Positions 53,340-63,961 of a stretch of DNA of 64,000 bases are shown piece by piece. Both the position numbers and the translations under genes were made by a program. The notes beneath the pieces are model-generated. The model saw only the letters and a program-made list of their open reading frames with translations. It searched no databases and had not been told where the DNA came from. This stretch comes from Pectinophora gossypiella (lineage: Eukaryota; Arthropoda; Insecta; Lepidoptera; Gelechiidae): positions 5,704,001 through 5,768,000 of the forward strand of contig NC_065407.1 in the NCBI RefSeq assembly GCF_024362695.1. Reading direction: 5' to 3'. How positions within the stretch are numbered: the stretch's first letter is position 1; every line of letters starts with the position of its first letter.

Positions 53340-54420
53340 ATGATTTCGATGTGCTTTCCTTTCTTTTTTTGAAGATTTTCACTCTGTTTATTTTTATCTC
53401 TTTATTGCAATAAGTTACAGAAAATAATATATTTCCGAAACTAAAACTTAAGTTGAAAGCTAAACCCATACAATTACTTATATCTATTAGGGAAAATTAA
53501 AAGTAATCTTTTAGTAATCTATTTTAAACTAAAAGACGTGCCTATTAACCTACATTTAAATTGCTCTTTTAAACAAAAATCGGAGAAGCATTGATTCTAT
53601 TCGAATGAAACAAGATTTATTTATTAAAATAAAGTAATATACATATTATACTAGTGTTAGGTACTTAATTCTTCTGCATAACATGCAGTAAACTTTTTCA
53701 CATTGTAAAATTACGAGGTTATTATAGCGATAAATAATTTCAATGAGAAATCTTCTTACTCTTAAAAGAAATAAATTTATGTTTTGGTCTGATTTAGAGA
53801 TTACTTGAAAAAATATCATAAGAATAAAAATATGCATTTTTTCAGTAGTTGACGTTAGAAAATAATATCCACAAAATACATTAATATAAAAATGATAATT
53901 ATTTTAATGTTATATTTATGTCCCTAACTTCTGAGAAGCATTTAACATTTTACTCGTTGTACGAATAAACTTAATTCCCCTGTGTTGAGGGACTAATTGC
54001 AGTTTGCAAATACAATTTGGACATCCACGGAAGTTTCCCAGTTTCCCAGACCGTTTATAACTAGAATGAATTAATGATCTTCTATTTATTTTTATTTATT
54101 TAGATAGGTATACCAACAGTACACATATTGTAAAGTTATACAATACAAGTCTTAAATTAGTTTTTGTATATGTGCTCCAATTACAGGTACACACAACATT
54201 CGTAATTACAACAACAAACTTATATATCTAAGTGTATATACATTTATATATAATTAAATATGTATAAAACTTAAACAAAAAATAACTTCTAAATTAAAAC
54301 AGCCATAAATCTTCTTAGAAAACATAAGAGTTAAAACTATAACATATACATAGGTATACAACAAAATTAAGTAGTGTTGGAAACAAATGAATTAAAATTA
54401 AAAATACAAATGGGAAAATG
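53340..54420. other. AT-rich, no gene recognised
   Basis: Probably includes the 3' UTR of the LINE fragment that follows (from about 54085). Otherwise nothing recognised. Confidence 0.5.
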
Positions 54421-54432
54421 TACGTTATGAAT

Positions 54433-54699
54433 TTATGATGATACAGAGTTTGTAACATGCCTCAGTATCTTAGCTTTCAGTGTGTGAATGGAATCATGGA
54501 AAATGTCTATATCCTTTATTTTAGAATTTAACAGGTTGTATTCGTCACAGATCCTTAATATTGGCGAATGTGAAGTGAGGTTGGTTCTACAGAATGGTAG
54601 TTCGAAAGTTCTATTGACAGGAAACCGAGGAATACAGCGAGGAACTTTCAGCGCCAATTTACTTAAAATTTGCTCACAGTCAATAACACCTCTAGCCAC
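54433..54699 (-). pseudogene. LINE ORF2 C-terminal fragment
   Basis: The 88-codon minus frame has FCRTNLTSHSPILRICDEYN followed by DIDIFHDS and a basic end. This matches the common close of insect reverse transcriptases (R-T-x-x-x-x-x-SP-x-R-x-x-x-x-YN, then D-I-F). The RT core is absent. Confidence 0.6.
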
Positions 54700-55019
54700 C
54701 TTATCTTATGATGATTATGATGATATCTTCGTCATCTTACAAACACACACATACAACACATAAGTAACTCACACATAAGTATTTAGTAGACAACTTCAGT
54801 CACAATTGATACGAAGTTTAAGACGTAGGTAGATGATGATCGGGTGCTGCGTATGTGGACAGGCAAGCTTCTGTCAGGGAGCTCATAATGTCACATAAAC
54901 TCTTTATTTTTCACTTTCCTTCCACCGACTATAATTGGAATATCTTTGTATATAATTCTATAAAATATGTAATACAAACTGGATTTAAAAAAAAGGAAAG
55001 AAAGAAAAACATGAAACAG

Positions 55020-55305
55020 TAGGACTAGGGCCCTGTGCTGGGAGGTTTTCTGGCCACGTCTTTCCCTCAGCGTTACAGATTTCGATGTGGTAGTAGTTTT
55101 ACAGCTAGTTACATAATATTCGCCTATTTTGCGTGATAAAAATCACACAAAATAGGCGCACAGACTTCGAGTTGCGGAAACCGGCCCGCGAATACCAATA
55201 CCAATAGTTACATACATAATATATGTAATTTATTTATTTTTTGACGTTCAATAAGTGCTAACTTTGTAAGCCAATTTTGAAAAATAAATATTTTTTTTTG
55301 AAAAC
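55020..55305 (+). repeat. LINE 3' end and shared hairpin repeat
   Basis: 'gggccctgtgctgggaggtt' and 'gtggtagtagttttacag' resemble 17112-17200. 55120-55205 holds the repeat shared with 44998-45062. The end 'gaaaaataaatattttttt' looks like a retroposon 3' end. Confidence 0.55.
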
Positions 55306-55384
55306 GGATGACGACAGGTGAGTAAAAACAACCTCAGTTAGTCCACTCTAGTCACAGTAGCCGTTCGTCACATTTTTTTAAAGT

Positions 55385-55690
55385 TACATACATATATAAA
55401 CTCCTATTTCCAAGGGGATAAGCAGAGACTATAGAATTCCATTTGCTTCGATCCTGATACACTTCTCGTGCTTCCTCCACATTCATCAATCGTTTCATAC
55501 ACGCACGCCGGTTCAGAGTAGATCATACTGAGCCTTTCCTAAGGACGTTTCCAATTTGGTTAATATACATCCTACTTGGTCTTCCTCTGCCAACCCTACC
55601 ACCAACCTTTGCTTTATATACCGCTTTCGTAATCCCATTATCCTTCATCCGAACTATGTGCCCAAACCAACTTAACATTCCTTCTCAATC
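55385..55690 (-). pseudogene. LINE ORF2/3' UTR fragment
   Basis: Inverted relative of 3525-3900, better preserved: 'cagagactatagaattccat', 'gttcagagtagatcatactg', 'acttggtcttcctctgccaa', 'ttcatccgaactatgtgccc'. The complement encodes HIVRMKD and VGRGRPS-like strings. Confidence 0.75.
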
Positions 55691-55711
55691 TTAGTCACTA
55701 TATATACATTA

Positions 55712-55712
<1 letters not shown>

Positions 55713-55742
<30 letters not shown>
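55713..55742 (+). repeat. (CT)n microsatellite
   Basis: About 15 CT units, directly next to the LINE fragment. Confidence 0.95.
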
Positions 55743-55744
<2 letters not shown>

Positions 55745-55745
<1 letters not shown>

Positions 55746-56325
55746 CACACTTTAAAGTAACTCTTTAAAATAATATTTTAGGATCGTAATAAAATATTGG
55801 AACGAATTATGTGTAACAAAAGAATACTATGACCAAAATGGACTAGCTCCTAGCCCTAGCTCTCATTATCTGACACCAACTGTCGACTGAGTTAAGTTAG
55901 GTTAGGTCAAACTAGCCCTGGTGTCAGAGTTATTATTAAGCCACCAAGAGCTCGGAACATGGATAATATAATTACTAAATAGACATTTACTGAAGTTACC
56001 AAAAGCCGGATCCAAGACCCAGGCTAAAGATAATATTTACTTATTAACATAATATTCAGGGTTTTCAATTTACTTATTTAATATACTCAACTCAACTCAA
56101 ACATGCCGAATTAATGAGAATATGTTTTGTAATTTTTATAAAATAACATAGGGTTTTGAAATGGAAAGTTGTTATTGTTAAAAACGACCCTATTTACTTG
56201 GCGAATTTAATATATTTGCATAAAAGGCAGGAACGTTTCGTTTTTTAAAGCATTCATTTAGAAAATTTTAAATGTAACATTACATAACATAACAAATACT
56301 TTATTCTACACACATGAAATAAAAA
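55745..56325. other. AT-rich, no gene recognised
   Basis: A diverged SINE-A tail trace lies at about 55910-55990 ('ggtgtcagagttattattaa'). Nothing else. Confidence 0.5.
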
Positions 56326-56329
56326 ATAC

Positions 56330-56815
56330 ATACAGCGTGTTAGTGACATCGTAACAAAAACTTTTAGGGATGAATCTGACCATGATTCTGCGTTGATATT
56401 AAGTGGAATTTTCCGTCGAAAAAGTATGAAACGGAAAATAATTTAAAAAAACACTAAAATTTTCAAGAATTTTCCGATAGGGAATTAACTCAGAACTCTA
56501 CTTGGTATTAACTCAGAATCATGGTCTGAATTATCCCCCTCAGTATTCGTTACAGTGTCACTAACACTCATACCTACTTGTATGGCTACTGTATGACTTG
56601 TACGGGGTGTAAGTGACATCGTAACGAATACTGATGGGGATGATTCAGCTGATTATTCTAAGTTAATATCAAGTGGAATTTTCCGTCGCAAAATTCATGT
56701 TTTTTTTTAAATTATTTTCAATTCTATACTTTTCTACTTTTCTAGTAACTCAGAATCATGGTCTGAATCATCCCCCTGAGTATTCGTTACGATATCACTA
56801 ACACCCTGTATATAA
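56330..56815. repeat. Foldback-1 dimer
   Basis: Units 56335-56572 and 56605-56812 with the linker 'catacctacttgtatggcta'. Outer ends 'cgtgttagtgacatcgtaac' and 'tatcactaacaccctgtata'. Third instance of the dimer layout. Confidence 0.85.
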
Positions 56816-57279
56816 ATATAATACTCTTGAGGTTAGGTAAGCGGACCCCGTGAAAAACGGGATAATGCTTGGGAAACGATGAGGAAATACAAAACAAAAG
56901 AGAAATAGATAGAGTGCAATAGGCGGCCTTATTGATAAGTAGCAATCTCAATGTAGTTCAAATGTGAGACAATATTTAGTAATTAAGTAAATATTTACAT
57001 CGTTGTACAGAGTAGATAGTTCAAAGTATATGTAGGCAATTATTTACTAAAAAGTCAAGTCGTAGTACATCACAATAATAATTATTATGACATGTTGATA
57101 CTTCATAATTCAAACAAAGACTAAGTATACATTGTTTTAGAACCACTCATCTATTATCTTGTATAACAAGATCGTGCGAGTGACAATGCACCTATTTAAT
57201 AAATAAACCTTACTTATAGAATTATCTTATATCACAAAAGTTAAACATAATATTTCGATTCGACAAATACTTTCTAACA

Positions 57280-57505
57280 CATTCGGTACAGCGTCACTAA
57301 CACCGTCGTACCGAATATTGAGTGATGCAGGCTATGATTCTGAGTTGATATCAAGTGGAATTTCCTGTCGAAAAGTTCATGTTAATTGTAGTTTTTTTAA
57401 TTATTTTTAGTTACATACTTTTACGTTGGAAAATTCTATTTGATATTAACTCAGAGTCATAATCCATCCATGTTTTAGTTACGATTACACTGTCACCCTG
57501 TATAA
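57280..57505. repeat. Foldback-1 monomer
   Basis: Left arm 'gttgatatcaagtggaattt', right arm 'ttgatattaactcagagtca', end 'cactgtcaccctgtata'. It lies about 330 bp upstream of the transporter's start codon. Confidence 0.75.
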
Positions 57506-57519
57506 TTCATTCATTCATT

Positions 57520-57837
57520 TTCGAACCCAAGTCATAGTCACCCTAGCGCTAAGTAGGGTCTCAAGAAGTGCCATAAGATAATCATTCGCCGTTCAATGTT
57601 GACATCTACTAGTCTCTTTCTACGGCTTACTTTAGTCTCATAAAAGGCTTAACGAACAGTCACCCTAAGACAAATGAAGATCTAACATCGCAAAGATTCA
57701 ATAGTCATTCAGCGACTGTAACCAACTGCGTCGAGTCGAATTCGTGATTTCAGTGAAATGTAAAAAGGAACAAGTTGAATTGTGCAGTGTTCAGTTGCAA
57801 TAGAGTGCACTTTACTGTGTGAGGAAATTCGTTTTTA
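57520..57837 (+). promoter_or_regulatory. Probable 5' UTR/promoter region of the transporter gene
   Basis: Repeat-free and less AT-rich than its surroundings. Candidate arthropod initiators (TCAGT) are at about 57750 and 57791. No TATA box at a fitting distance was recognised. Assignment rests on the position upstream of the first coding exon. Confidence 0.4.
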
Positions 57838-57854
57838 ATGGAGAAAAATGTCAG
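57838..57854 (+). CDS. SLC36-type amino acid transporter, first coding exon
   Basis: ATGGAGAAAAATGTCAG followed by gtgagt gives M-E-K-N-V and two bases of a sixth codon (phase 2). It joins to 62162 as AG+T (Ser), keeping the frame of the next exon open. The start context is not ideal (T at -3, G at +4). An internal ATG at 62166, with G at +4, could start a shorter form. The donor is a near-perfect consensus. Confidence 0.65.
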
Positions 57855-58084
57855 GTGAGTGTTCCATTCTGTTTCTTTGAAATAATTACATTCTACTTGT
57901 ATAATGCATTTAGTTAGCATAATGACTTCACAACGACTTCATAATGACTTTGTTTTGTTTTTCGTTTAGTGTTTTATGAAACTGCCGGAACTGGATCGGT
58001 TATTGGAAATATTTTTAACGTTCGTAACTTATTGACAATTTGCCTCGAACATTCACTCTCTGTCTGGACATATAGGGAGAGCTA

Positions 58085-58245
58085 GGGGGTTCAAAAGGCC
58101 ACAACAAAACAACTATCTAAAAATGTAATATTGCTATTTGACATTTGTTTGCAATGCTCATTTACCTTTGTATGAGCAAATGTCAAATTACAATTTATTT
58201 TTTTTATATGAATGGCTTCGATGTGGCCTTTTTTAAAGCCTTTTT
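58085..58245. repeat. Foldback-2 MITE
   Basis: Arms 'caaaaggccacaacaaaac' / 'atggcttcgatgtggcctt', with the centre 'ttgctatttgacatttgttt' and its inverse. Diverged relative of 5085-5255. In the transporter's first intron. Confidence 0.7.
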
Positions 58246-58309
58246 TAAAGTTTTAAACATTAGATACACATTTTATTGCCTACATACGTGATCTTTAACA
58301 TGTGTGAGT

Positions 58310-58412
58310 CACATCACGGTGGGTCTTTGACGGCTCAATAATAATCCTGACACCGGGGTTGATGAGGTTGGTAATTCACCGGCATTCACACCGGTAATTC
58401 ACACGATAGAAG
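58310..58412 (+). repeat. SINE-A tail fragment
   Basis: 'ggtgggtctttgacggctca', 'ctgacaccggggttgatgag', 'attcacacgatagaagg', with a short internal duplication of 'ccggtaattcaca'. Confidence 0.7.
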
Positions 58413-58529
58413 GTGATACCCTAGCCTATTGACTTGCTGAGCAAATGATTCCTCTTTTTACAGAGTTTCTTATCCAGGCGCATGTTTTGCCAATGCCCTT
58501 CGAAGGACCATCCTTTTCGAATTTTAAAT

Positions 58530-58620
58530 AAAACTAGCGGCAACTCTCCGCTCCCCACCAGCGTCTGAGCTAGGTTTACCTCACCCCCGTCGGACTTACT
58601 TTAGTCTTGAATAGCGACAG
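58530..58620 (-). repeat. Family P4 fragment
   Basis: 'gcggcaactctccgctcccc', 'accagcgtctgagctaggtt', 'actttagtcttgaatag'. Confidence 0.6.
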
Positions 58621-58624
58621 CTGC

Positions 58625-59955
58625 GCGCGGTCCATTGTTTTTAATTTTTATCAGAATATATTTGCATGTTCGAATTTTGAAATTAGACGCCGACGTTCTT
58701 TCGTCTCGTTCGTAATTTGACCGCGGCGCCTTTGCTTACTTAATTATTCATGATGATTGTTCAAATCAAATCAAATCAGATTGTTCATCAAAACACGCTA
58801 ATCATTTGCAATAAAATTGAACTGAGGCTATGTACTGAATGTAAAAATAATGACTGAATGCAATTAATTATTTAATTCGTTGAATTTTTAAAGCCTATCT
58901 ATTTATAATTATTGTGAACCTTCATTGACACTTCCTCACTAGCGTAATACAACCTTTAGGGTTAAACAACAACAACATTCAACAACATTCCTCAACTAAC
59001 ATAAACCAAATCCCCTAACCAAAATATCTATTATTTTATCTAACAATTGTTAATATAACGAAATCAGGTACACGTGTAGGTACAATACGTTCATTGGATA
59101 TTAATCCCTATTTAATTGAAACAAGTAATTATCTATCTATGATTGGGTATTAGTTTAATAGTTACGTAACAATATTAAAATAATTATTTGAAGGAATATT
59201 TTGAACATAAAAATAATTAAATTTTGTAATAAGTAAAATTTTCAATTATCTTCTATTCAATGTACCATTTTTTGTTTAATATTGATACGCCTGCATGCAG
59301 GCCGAACACATCACAACATTGTTATTTAAATTATTTTTACCACCTTTTTGTATTTTATGTGCTCACGCAATTAAATTGATTTGATTTGATTTGATTTCCA
59401 AAACCGCTAGTTAATGGTAGAATATTTATGGTTCCCCGTTCGATCGTTTCATCGATCCAGTGAGACTTTTTTTCTTGTTCGCCATACTCAGGTAACACCT
59501 GTCGCCTAAAAGGAAAAATAAATCCTATTAAGCCGATATATAATATATGCCGGGTAGCAGCGGTATCAGTACTGGTTTTAGGCCGTAGAAATGGATTCTG
59601 GTAGGGCACTAGCTAGAACATCACCGATTGAGATATTGGTCGGAGTACTGCGGAACAGAAGGCGATTGGGGCAACCACCGTTCTACACGCCCTGTCTATG
59701 GAGTAATGAAGGCGATTACTCCATCGACAAGAGCGCAGCTCTTAAATAAAGAGAGAGAGGCCGATAGATCGCTCGACCAATCGGACGTACGGGAAATATC
59801 TTTTGAATGACTTTCTGAATTAAGTTAGTTAGCTGCAACACATGCACAATAATTCAGCTGACATTTGCAGCATTTCTTGCGACGTGTCACCTGTCTGCTC
59901 ACATCTTCACATCACAATGTCGTAAGGTGAAAACTCACATTGTCGTCGTTGCGAG
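58625..59955. other. Intron 1 of the transporter, no gene recognised
   Basis: AT-rich. 59355-59609 (minus) and 59628-59810 (plus) hold frames of 84 and 60 codons. 'atcgacaagagcgcagctct' at 59720 resembles 62530 and marks a LINE-type tail. No intact domain. Confidence 0.5.
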
Positions 59956-59956
59956 C

Positions 59957-60255
59957 CCTGGTGGTCCAGTAGGAATAACGCTTGACTCTCACTATGAGTT
60001 CGCAGGTTTGAATCCCAGCACGAGCCTAAACCAATCATTATCGCATTTGTTTTCAAATCCATGTTTGGATTATAAATGATTATCTCGGGCTCGGTGGTTA
60101 TAATGCGAAAGTATGTTATCTAACCTGTAGGGCTGGTTTTCCCTTCGCGGATTGGAAGGTCGAACAGGCAGTCACTTCTGTAAAAATCGGACCTGTCAAA
60201 TCATCAGGTTAGGTAAGCGGACCCTGTGAGAAACGGGATAATGTTAGGGGCATGA
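59957..60255 (+). repeat. SINE-C copy
   Basis: Head 'gagccctggtggtccagtag' (box A-like) and 'gcaggtttgaatcccagcac' (box B), then 'ggctggttttcccttcgcgg' and 'aggttaggtaagcggaccct', ending 'gggataatgttaggg'. Confidence 0.85.
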
Positions 60256-60574
60256 TGATTACTCAGGATGATTTAGAAAGTTACACACGTATATTGGGCT
60301 GGTTTTCCTTTCGCGGGTTGGATACGATAGCTCTACTGCTTCTCAAATTCCATAGCCACGTTACCAGCAATGTATATTTTATGTGAGATACTGCATACGA
60401 AAGTATTTTTTTGTAAATTTGACAACGCTGGTGTCGTGAAAAGTCGGGATTGGTATTGGGAACGTGACGTTTCACAACGACATCATATCCCTAGCATTAT
60501 CATTAGCATTATTATTATGATGGTATTAAAATGTATATGTATGTAATTTTGTTTATAAATAAATTAAAAAAAAA

Positions 60575-60875
60575 AATCCCGTTTCTCACAGGGCCCGCTT
60601 ACCTAACCTGAAGATTTGAAAGGTATGGTTTTTTACAGAACCAACTACCCGTCTGACCTTCCAACCCGCGAAAGAAAACCAGCCTAATATACCTCCGAAA
60701 ATGCATTTTCTCGGGAATGTGGGTTTCCTCACGATATTTTCCTTCACCACTGAGCACGTGATAATCATTTATGACCCAAACATGAATTGAAAACACATTA
60801 GACAAACATTGGTTTCGAACCTGTGACCTCAAAGTGAGAAGGAAGCGTTCTATCAACCGGGCTACCAGGGCTCAA
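60575..60875 (-). repeat. SINE-C copy, inverted to the preceding one
   Basis: 'cccgtttctcacagggcccg', 'cttacctaacctgaagattt', 'tttctcgggaatgtgggttt', and an inverted head ending 'gggctaccagggctc'. Together with 59957-60255 it forms an inverted pair about 320 bp apart. Confidence 0.85.
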
Positions 60876-61032
60876 ATAATCCTGAGTAATATTGATATAT
60901 TGCTTAATACTTATTTCCATTAAGAATATTGATATAAGCTTTGTTACTAGGAATACATTATAACATGATCAAGAGGCTTTCTAGTGCGATTACAATACTT
61001 ACCTTCGGATGAAAGATTTTACATTAATAAGC

Positions 61033-61100
61033 ATGGTAGAGTATGCGCCATACCCCCTCGGATTGATTGAGGAGAGGTCTTCGCCCAGCAGTGGGTCAAC
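61033..61100 (+). repeat. SINE-A2 tail fragment
   Basis: 'gtagagtatgcgccatacc', 'cctcggattgattgaggaga', 'cgcccagcagtgggtc'. It abuts the head of the following SINE-A. Confidence 0.7.
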
Positions 61101-61424
61101 GGCCTCCGTGGTCCAGTGGTTGAGCGTTGGGCTCACGATCCGGAGATCGCGGGTTCGAATCCCAGTGGGGAAACATCACAAAAATCACTTTGTGATCCCT
61201 ATTTTGGTTAGGACATTATAGGCTGATCGCCTGATTGTCTAAAAAGTAATATAATCCGTACTTCGGAAGGCACGTTAAGCCGTTGGTCCCGGTTACTACT
61301 TACTGATGTAAGTAAATAGTCGTTACATGAGCCATGTCAGGGGCCTTTGGCGGCTCAATAATAACCCTGACACCAGGGTTGATGGGGTTGGTAATTCACC
61401 TCACAACCCACACGACAGAAGAAG
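61101..61424 (+). repeat. SINE-A full-length copy
   Basis: Head 'ggcctccgtggtccagtggt', box B 'gggttcgaatcccagtgggg', central domain 'ttcggaaggcacgttaagcc', tail 'catgtcaggggcctttggcg' to 'cacaacccacacgacagaag'. The best preserved SINE-A of the window. Confidence 0.9.
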
Positions 61425-62100
61425 CAGTGGGTTGTGTTAAGGTTGTTTTTGTTAACCAATGCTGTAACTACTTGTACTGGCGCCGCCATGTCTATAATGT
61501 AAGCTAGCCAATGTCGGGTTAGATTACACACTGAAATCATGTATTTATAAACTTTATTGTACAATATAGATAACCTGCTTATTCGTATCTGTACGATGTC
61601 TTATTTACTTGAATAAAAAAATAAACATACCAGGCAAAAAGGAAAGAAACACTTGGAAAACAACCAAAATTTTAAAGGGCCTCTCATACTTTTTATTGTC
61701 GGAAGATAAAACAATACCTACCTACTGACATTGTAGTTTTATCTTCCACGCCCGTGGTTTCGGTTACCGCGGTAAGGATTCCAAGTTACTTAATCTATGT
61801 AGTTCATTTACGATGTAAGCGAGATAATTTCAAGGAATAATACTACGTATAGAACGGCAACGCTCCCCACCAGCGTCTTAGTTAGTTTACCTCACCCCCT
61901 CGAACATACTTTAGACTTGAATCGTATGGTGTCAGACGTCACACACACAGAAGCGCGTGTACGATAATGTCAATGTGTAATGTCTGTGTAAAACGAGGTA
62001 GTTTATAGTCTACAGGTTGTCTGAGTGGATTATATTTGAGTTTTTATTTTATTGTATTTTTTTTTTTGACGTGACTTATTGTAGGGTTGCCTGAAATAAC
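61425..62100. repeat. Intron 1, with an inverted P4 copy at 61845-62000
   Basis: 61845-62000 carries 'actacgtatagaacggcaac', 'caccagcgtcttagttagtt', 'acgataatgtcaatgtgtaa' and 'tgtctgtgtaaaacgaggta', i.e. family P4 inverted relative to 3957-4179. The remainder shows nothing. Confidence 0.6.
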
Positions 62101-62161
62101 ATTTCTAATGGGCACCGTTGAGGACTCTCACCCGGTACTTACATATTTTTATTGTCAACAG

Positions 62162-62284
62162 TGAGATGGGCAGCGTAGACTGTCTGCCTTCGCAAACAAG
62201 ATCCACCATCACTTTAGATGTGGATAGCAAGAAGGATGAGGAGTACAACCCTTTGGAGCATCGACAAGTGGAGCATCCTACATC
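62162..62284 (+). CDS. SLC36-type amino acid transporter, N-terminal cytosolic exon
   Basis: The 123-nt exon is bounded by 'tattgtcaacag' and TC/gtaagt, phase 2 to 2. It encodes SEMGSVDCLPSQTRSTITLD, a Lys/Asp/Glu-rich stretch, and then EYNPLEHRQVEHPTS. The YNP-x-EHR-x-x-x-HPTS element directly before TM1 is characteristic of insect proton-coupled amino acid transporters (SLC36/PAT, 'pathetic' type). These move small neutral amino acids with protons across plasma or lysosomal membranes and act in growth control. The exon holds no membrane segment, as expected for the cytosolic N-terminus. Confidence 0.85.
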
Positions 62285-63075
62285 GTAAGTAATGTTTAAA
62301 AAACTATGTATAATGTATAAGACCACCATACGGTTCATCACGATCAAAAGTGTCAAACAAACTCAAGCGTAAGTGTCAGTTGTCTCCTGATTAACCTGGT
62401 TCCTGTTTAGTTGGTTTTTATTTCTTTATTATATTATAATTATTATGTACTTATACTTACCAATTATTGTATTAAGTACATTATTTTTATTATATTTTTT
62501 ATGTATTTTTTTATTTTGGAGAATACTACACCGACAAGAGCGTGGCTCTTAAATTAGTGATGATGATTTATTATTTTGAAAAATCACATTCGGTTGTGGT
62601 TTTTGTTAACAAAACACGCGATAGACACGCTAGTTTCAATCCAGGTAAAAATTTGAGGTGTAAAATTTAATGTTGAACAGATCATATTAGAATGTGATTT
62701 TTGAAAAAGGCACTTACGTGCTTTTTTCACTATAAGTGAAACGTGGCGACGAAGTACCTAATCGACAAGGGGCGACGACGGTTGACGACGTCGTCCACGC
62801 TCCAGCGAACGTCTCAACGACGTTGCCGACATGCCGACGGCAAACGCCCAGTTATGACGTTTCATTACGTCATGCGTCATTGCAGTGTAGTCAAAAATAA
62901 CGCTCGTATTATGCAAGTAGAAAAGAAAATTTTACATAATATACACGTTGTCGTTGGTCTGTAAGCGTCCTAAGACGTCGATATAGATATTTGTATTTAT
63001 TTTTATTATGTTATTATTTTTTGTGGTTATGCCCGGCCGCTCAATTTATTACCCTTTACAGGTGTTTATGTATAC

Positions 63076-63303
63076 AAGGTGTTAGTGACATCGTAACGAA
63101 TACTGAGCGAGATGATTCAGACCATGATTTTGAGTTGATACCAAGTGGAATTTTGCTGTTGGAAAATTCATGAAAATTTTAGTGTGTGTGTGTTTTCATT
63201 TCCATACTTTTGCGACGTAAACTTTTCCCTTGATATTAGCCCAGAATCATGATCTGAATCATCCCTCAAAGTTTTCGTTACAATGTCACTAACAGCCTGT
63301 ATA
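63076..63303. repeat. Foldback-1 monomer
   Basis: 'aaggtgttagtgacatcgta', 'gatgattcagaccatgattt', right arm 'ccagaatcatgatctgaatc', end 'atgtcactaacagcctgtat'. Confidence 0.8.
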
Positions 63304-63859
63304 ATATATTATGTCGCCTAACGCTAACCCTCGAGGCGTGAGAACGAGTCACGCTTGATAGGTTTTTTGTTTTGTTGTGAACTCGTGATACTAATCTGTT
63401 GTATTTTAATCATCTTGTAACTTTGTTAACTCGTAATACCTGCGTTAGTAGTTTGTAAGAATACTTAACTTGCATTATTTATTTACGTCAGATGTTATAG
63501 TTCATAAAAGTGTTTCAAAAGCTATCTTTTAGCGAATTTTGCGACTCGATGCGGGGTGATGCAATGTAAAATTTAATAAATATACTTTGATGCTTATCGT
63601 CCAGGCATGTCGCAAAACTCGACAACATTGTTGGAGTGGAAGAGGCTATTAAGACACCTGCTACCAATGATATTAAGTACATAATTATAGTATTTCCTGC
63701 TTCAATAAAGTTCATTAAAATGCAACGTGTTTCATACGATGTAACAAAGTGGTGTCTACAATATTATGGGCATTATTTTACAAAATAGTAAAATTTCTGG
63801 AATCAGTATTTTTTTTCGATACTCAAGTCGACTTACTTAATCCTGACTTAAAGTGTACA

Positions 63860-63933
63860 TGAGGTGTCAGTAAGCTCGTAACAAAACCTTTGATGGATGA
63901 TTCACCATGATCCTGAGTTAATATCAAGTGTGA
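63860..63933. repeat. Half of a foldback-1 unit
   Basis: Only the left arm: 'aggtgtcagtaagctcgtaa', 'gatggatgattcaccatgat', 'gagttaatatcaagtg'. It ends about 28 bp before the acceptor of the next exon, so it occupies the region where the branch point is expected. Confidence 0.7.
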
Positions 63934-63961
63934 TTAATAACGATTGCTATTTTCTTAACAG

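Larger units (their letters stand above)
62285..63960. other. Intron 2 of the transporter
   Basis: 1.68 kb from /gtaagt to cttaacag/. Holds a LINE-tail trace ('acaccgacaagagcgtggct', 62530-62550), a GC-rich block (62720-62970) whose end matches 1437-1476 inverted, one foldback-1 monomer and one half foldback-1. The 73-codon frame at 62743-62964 lies in the GC-rich block and has no recognised domain. Confidence 0.6.

Noticed and set aside
61101..61175. Apparent tRNA gene
   Set aside because: Box A and box B are present, but the copy is the head of SINE-A. The same head recurs many times with a SINE body, and the cloverleaf ends do not close well.
62743..62964. 73-codon frame in transporter intron 2
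   Set aside because: Lies in a GC-rich block whose end recurs at 1437; no domain or splice context.
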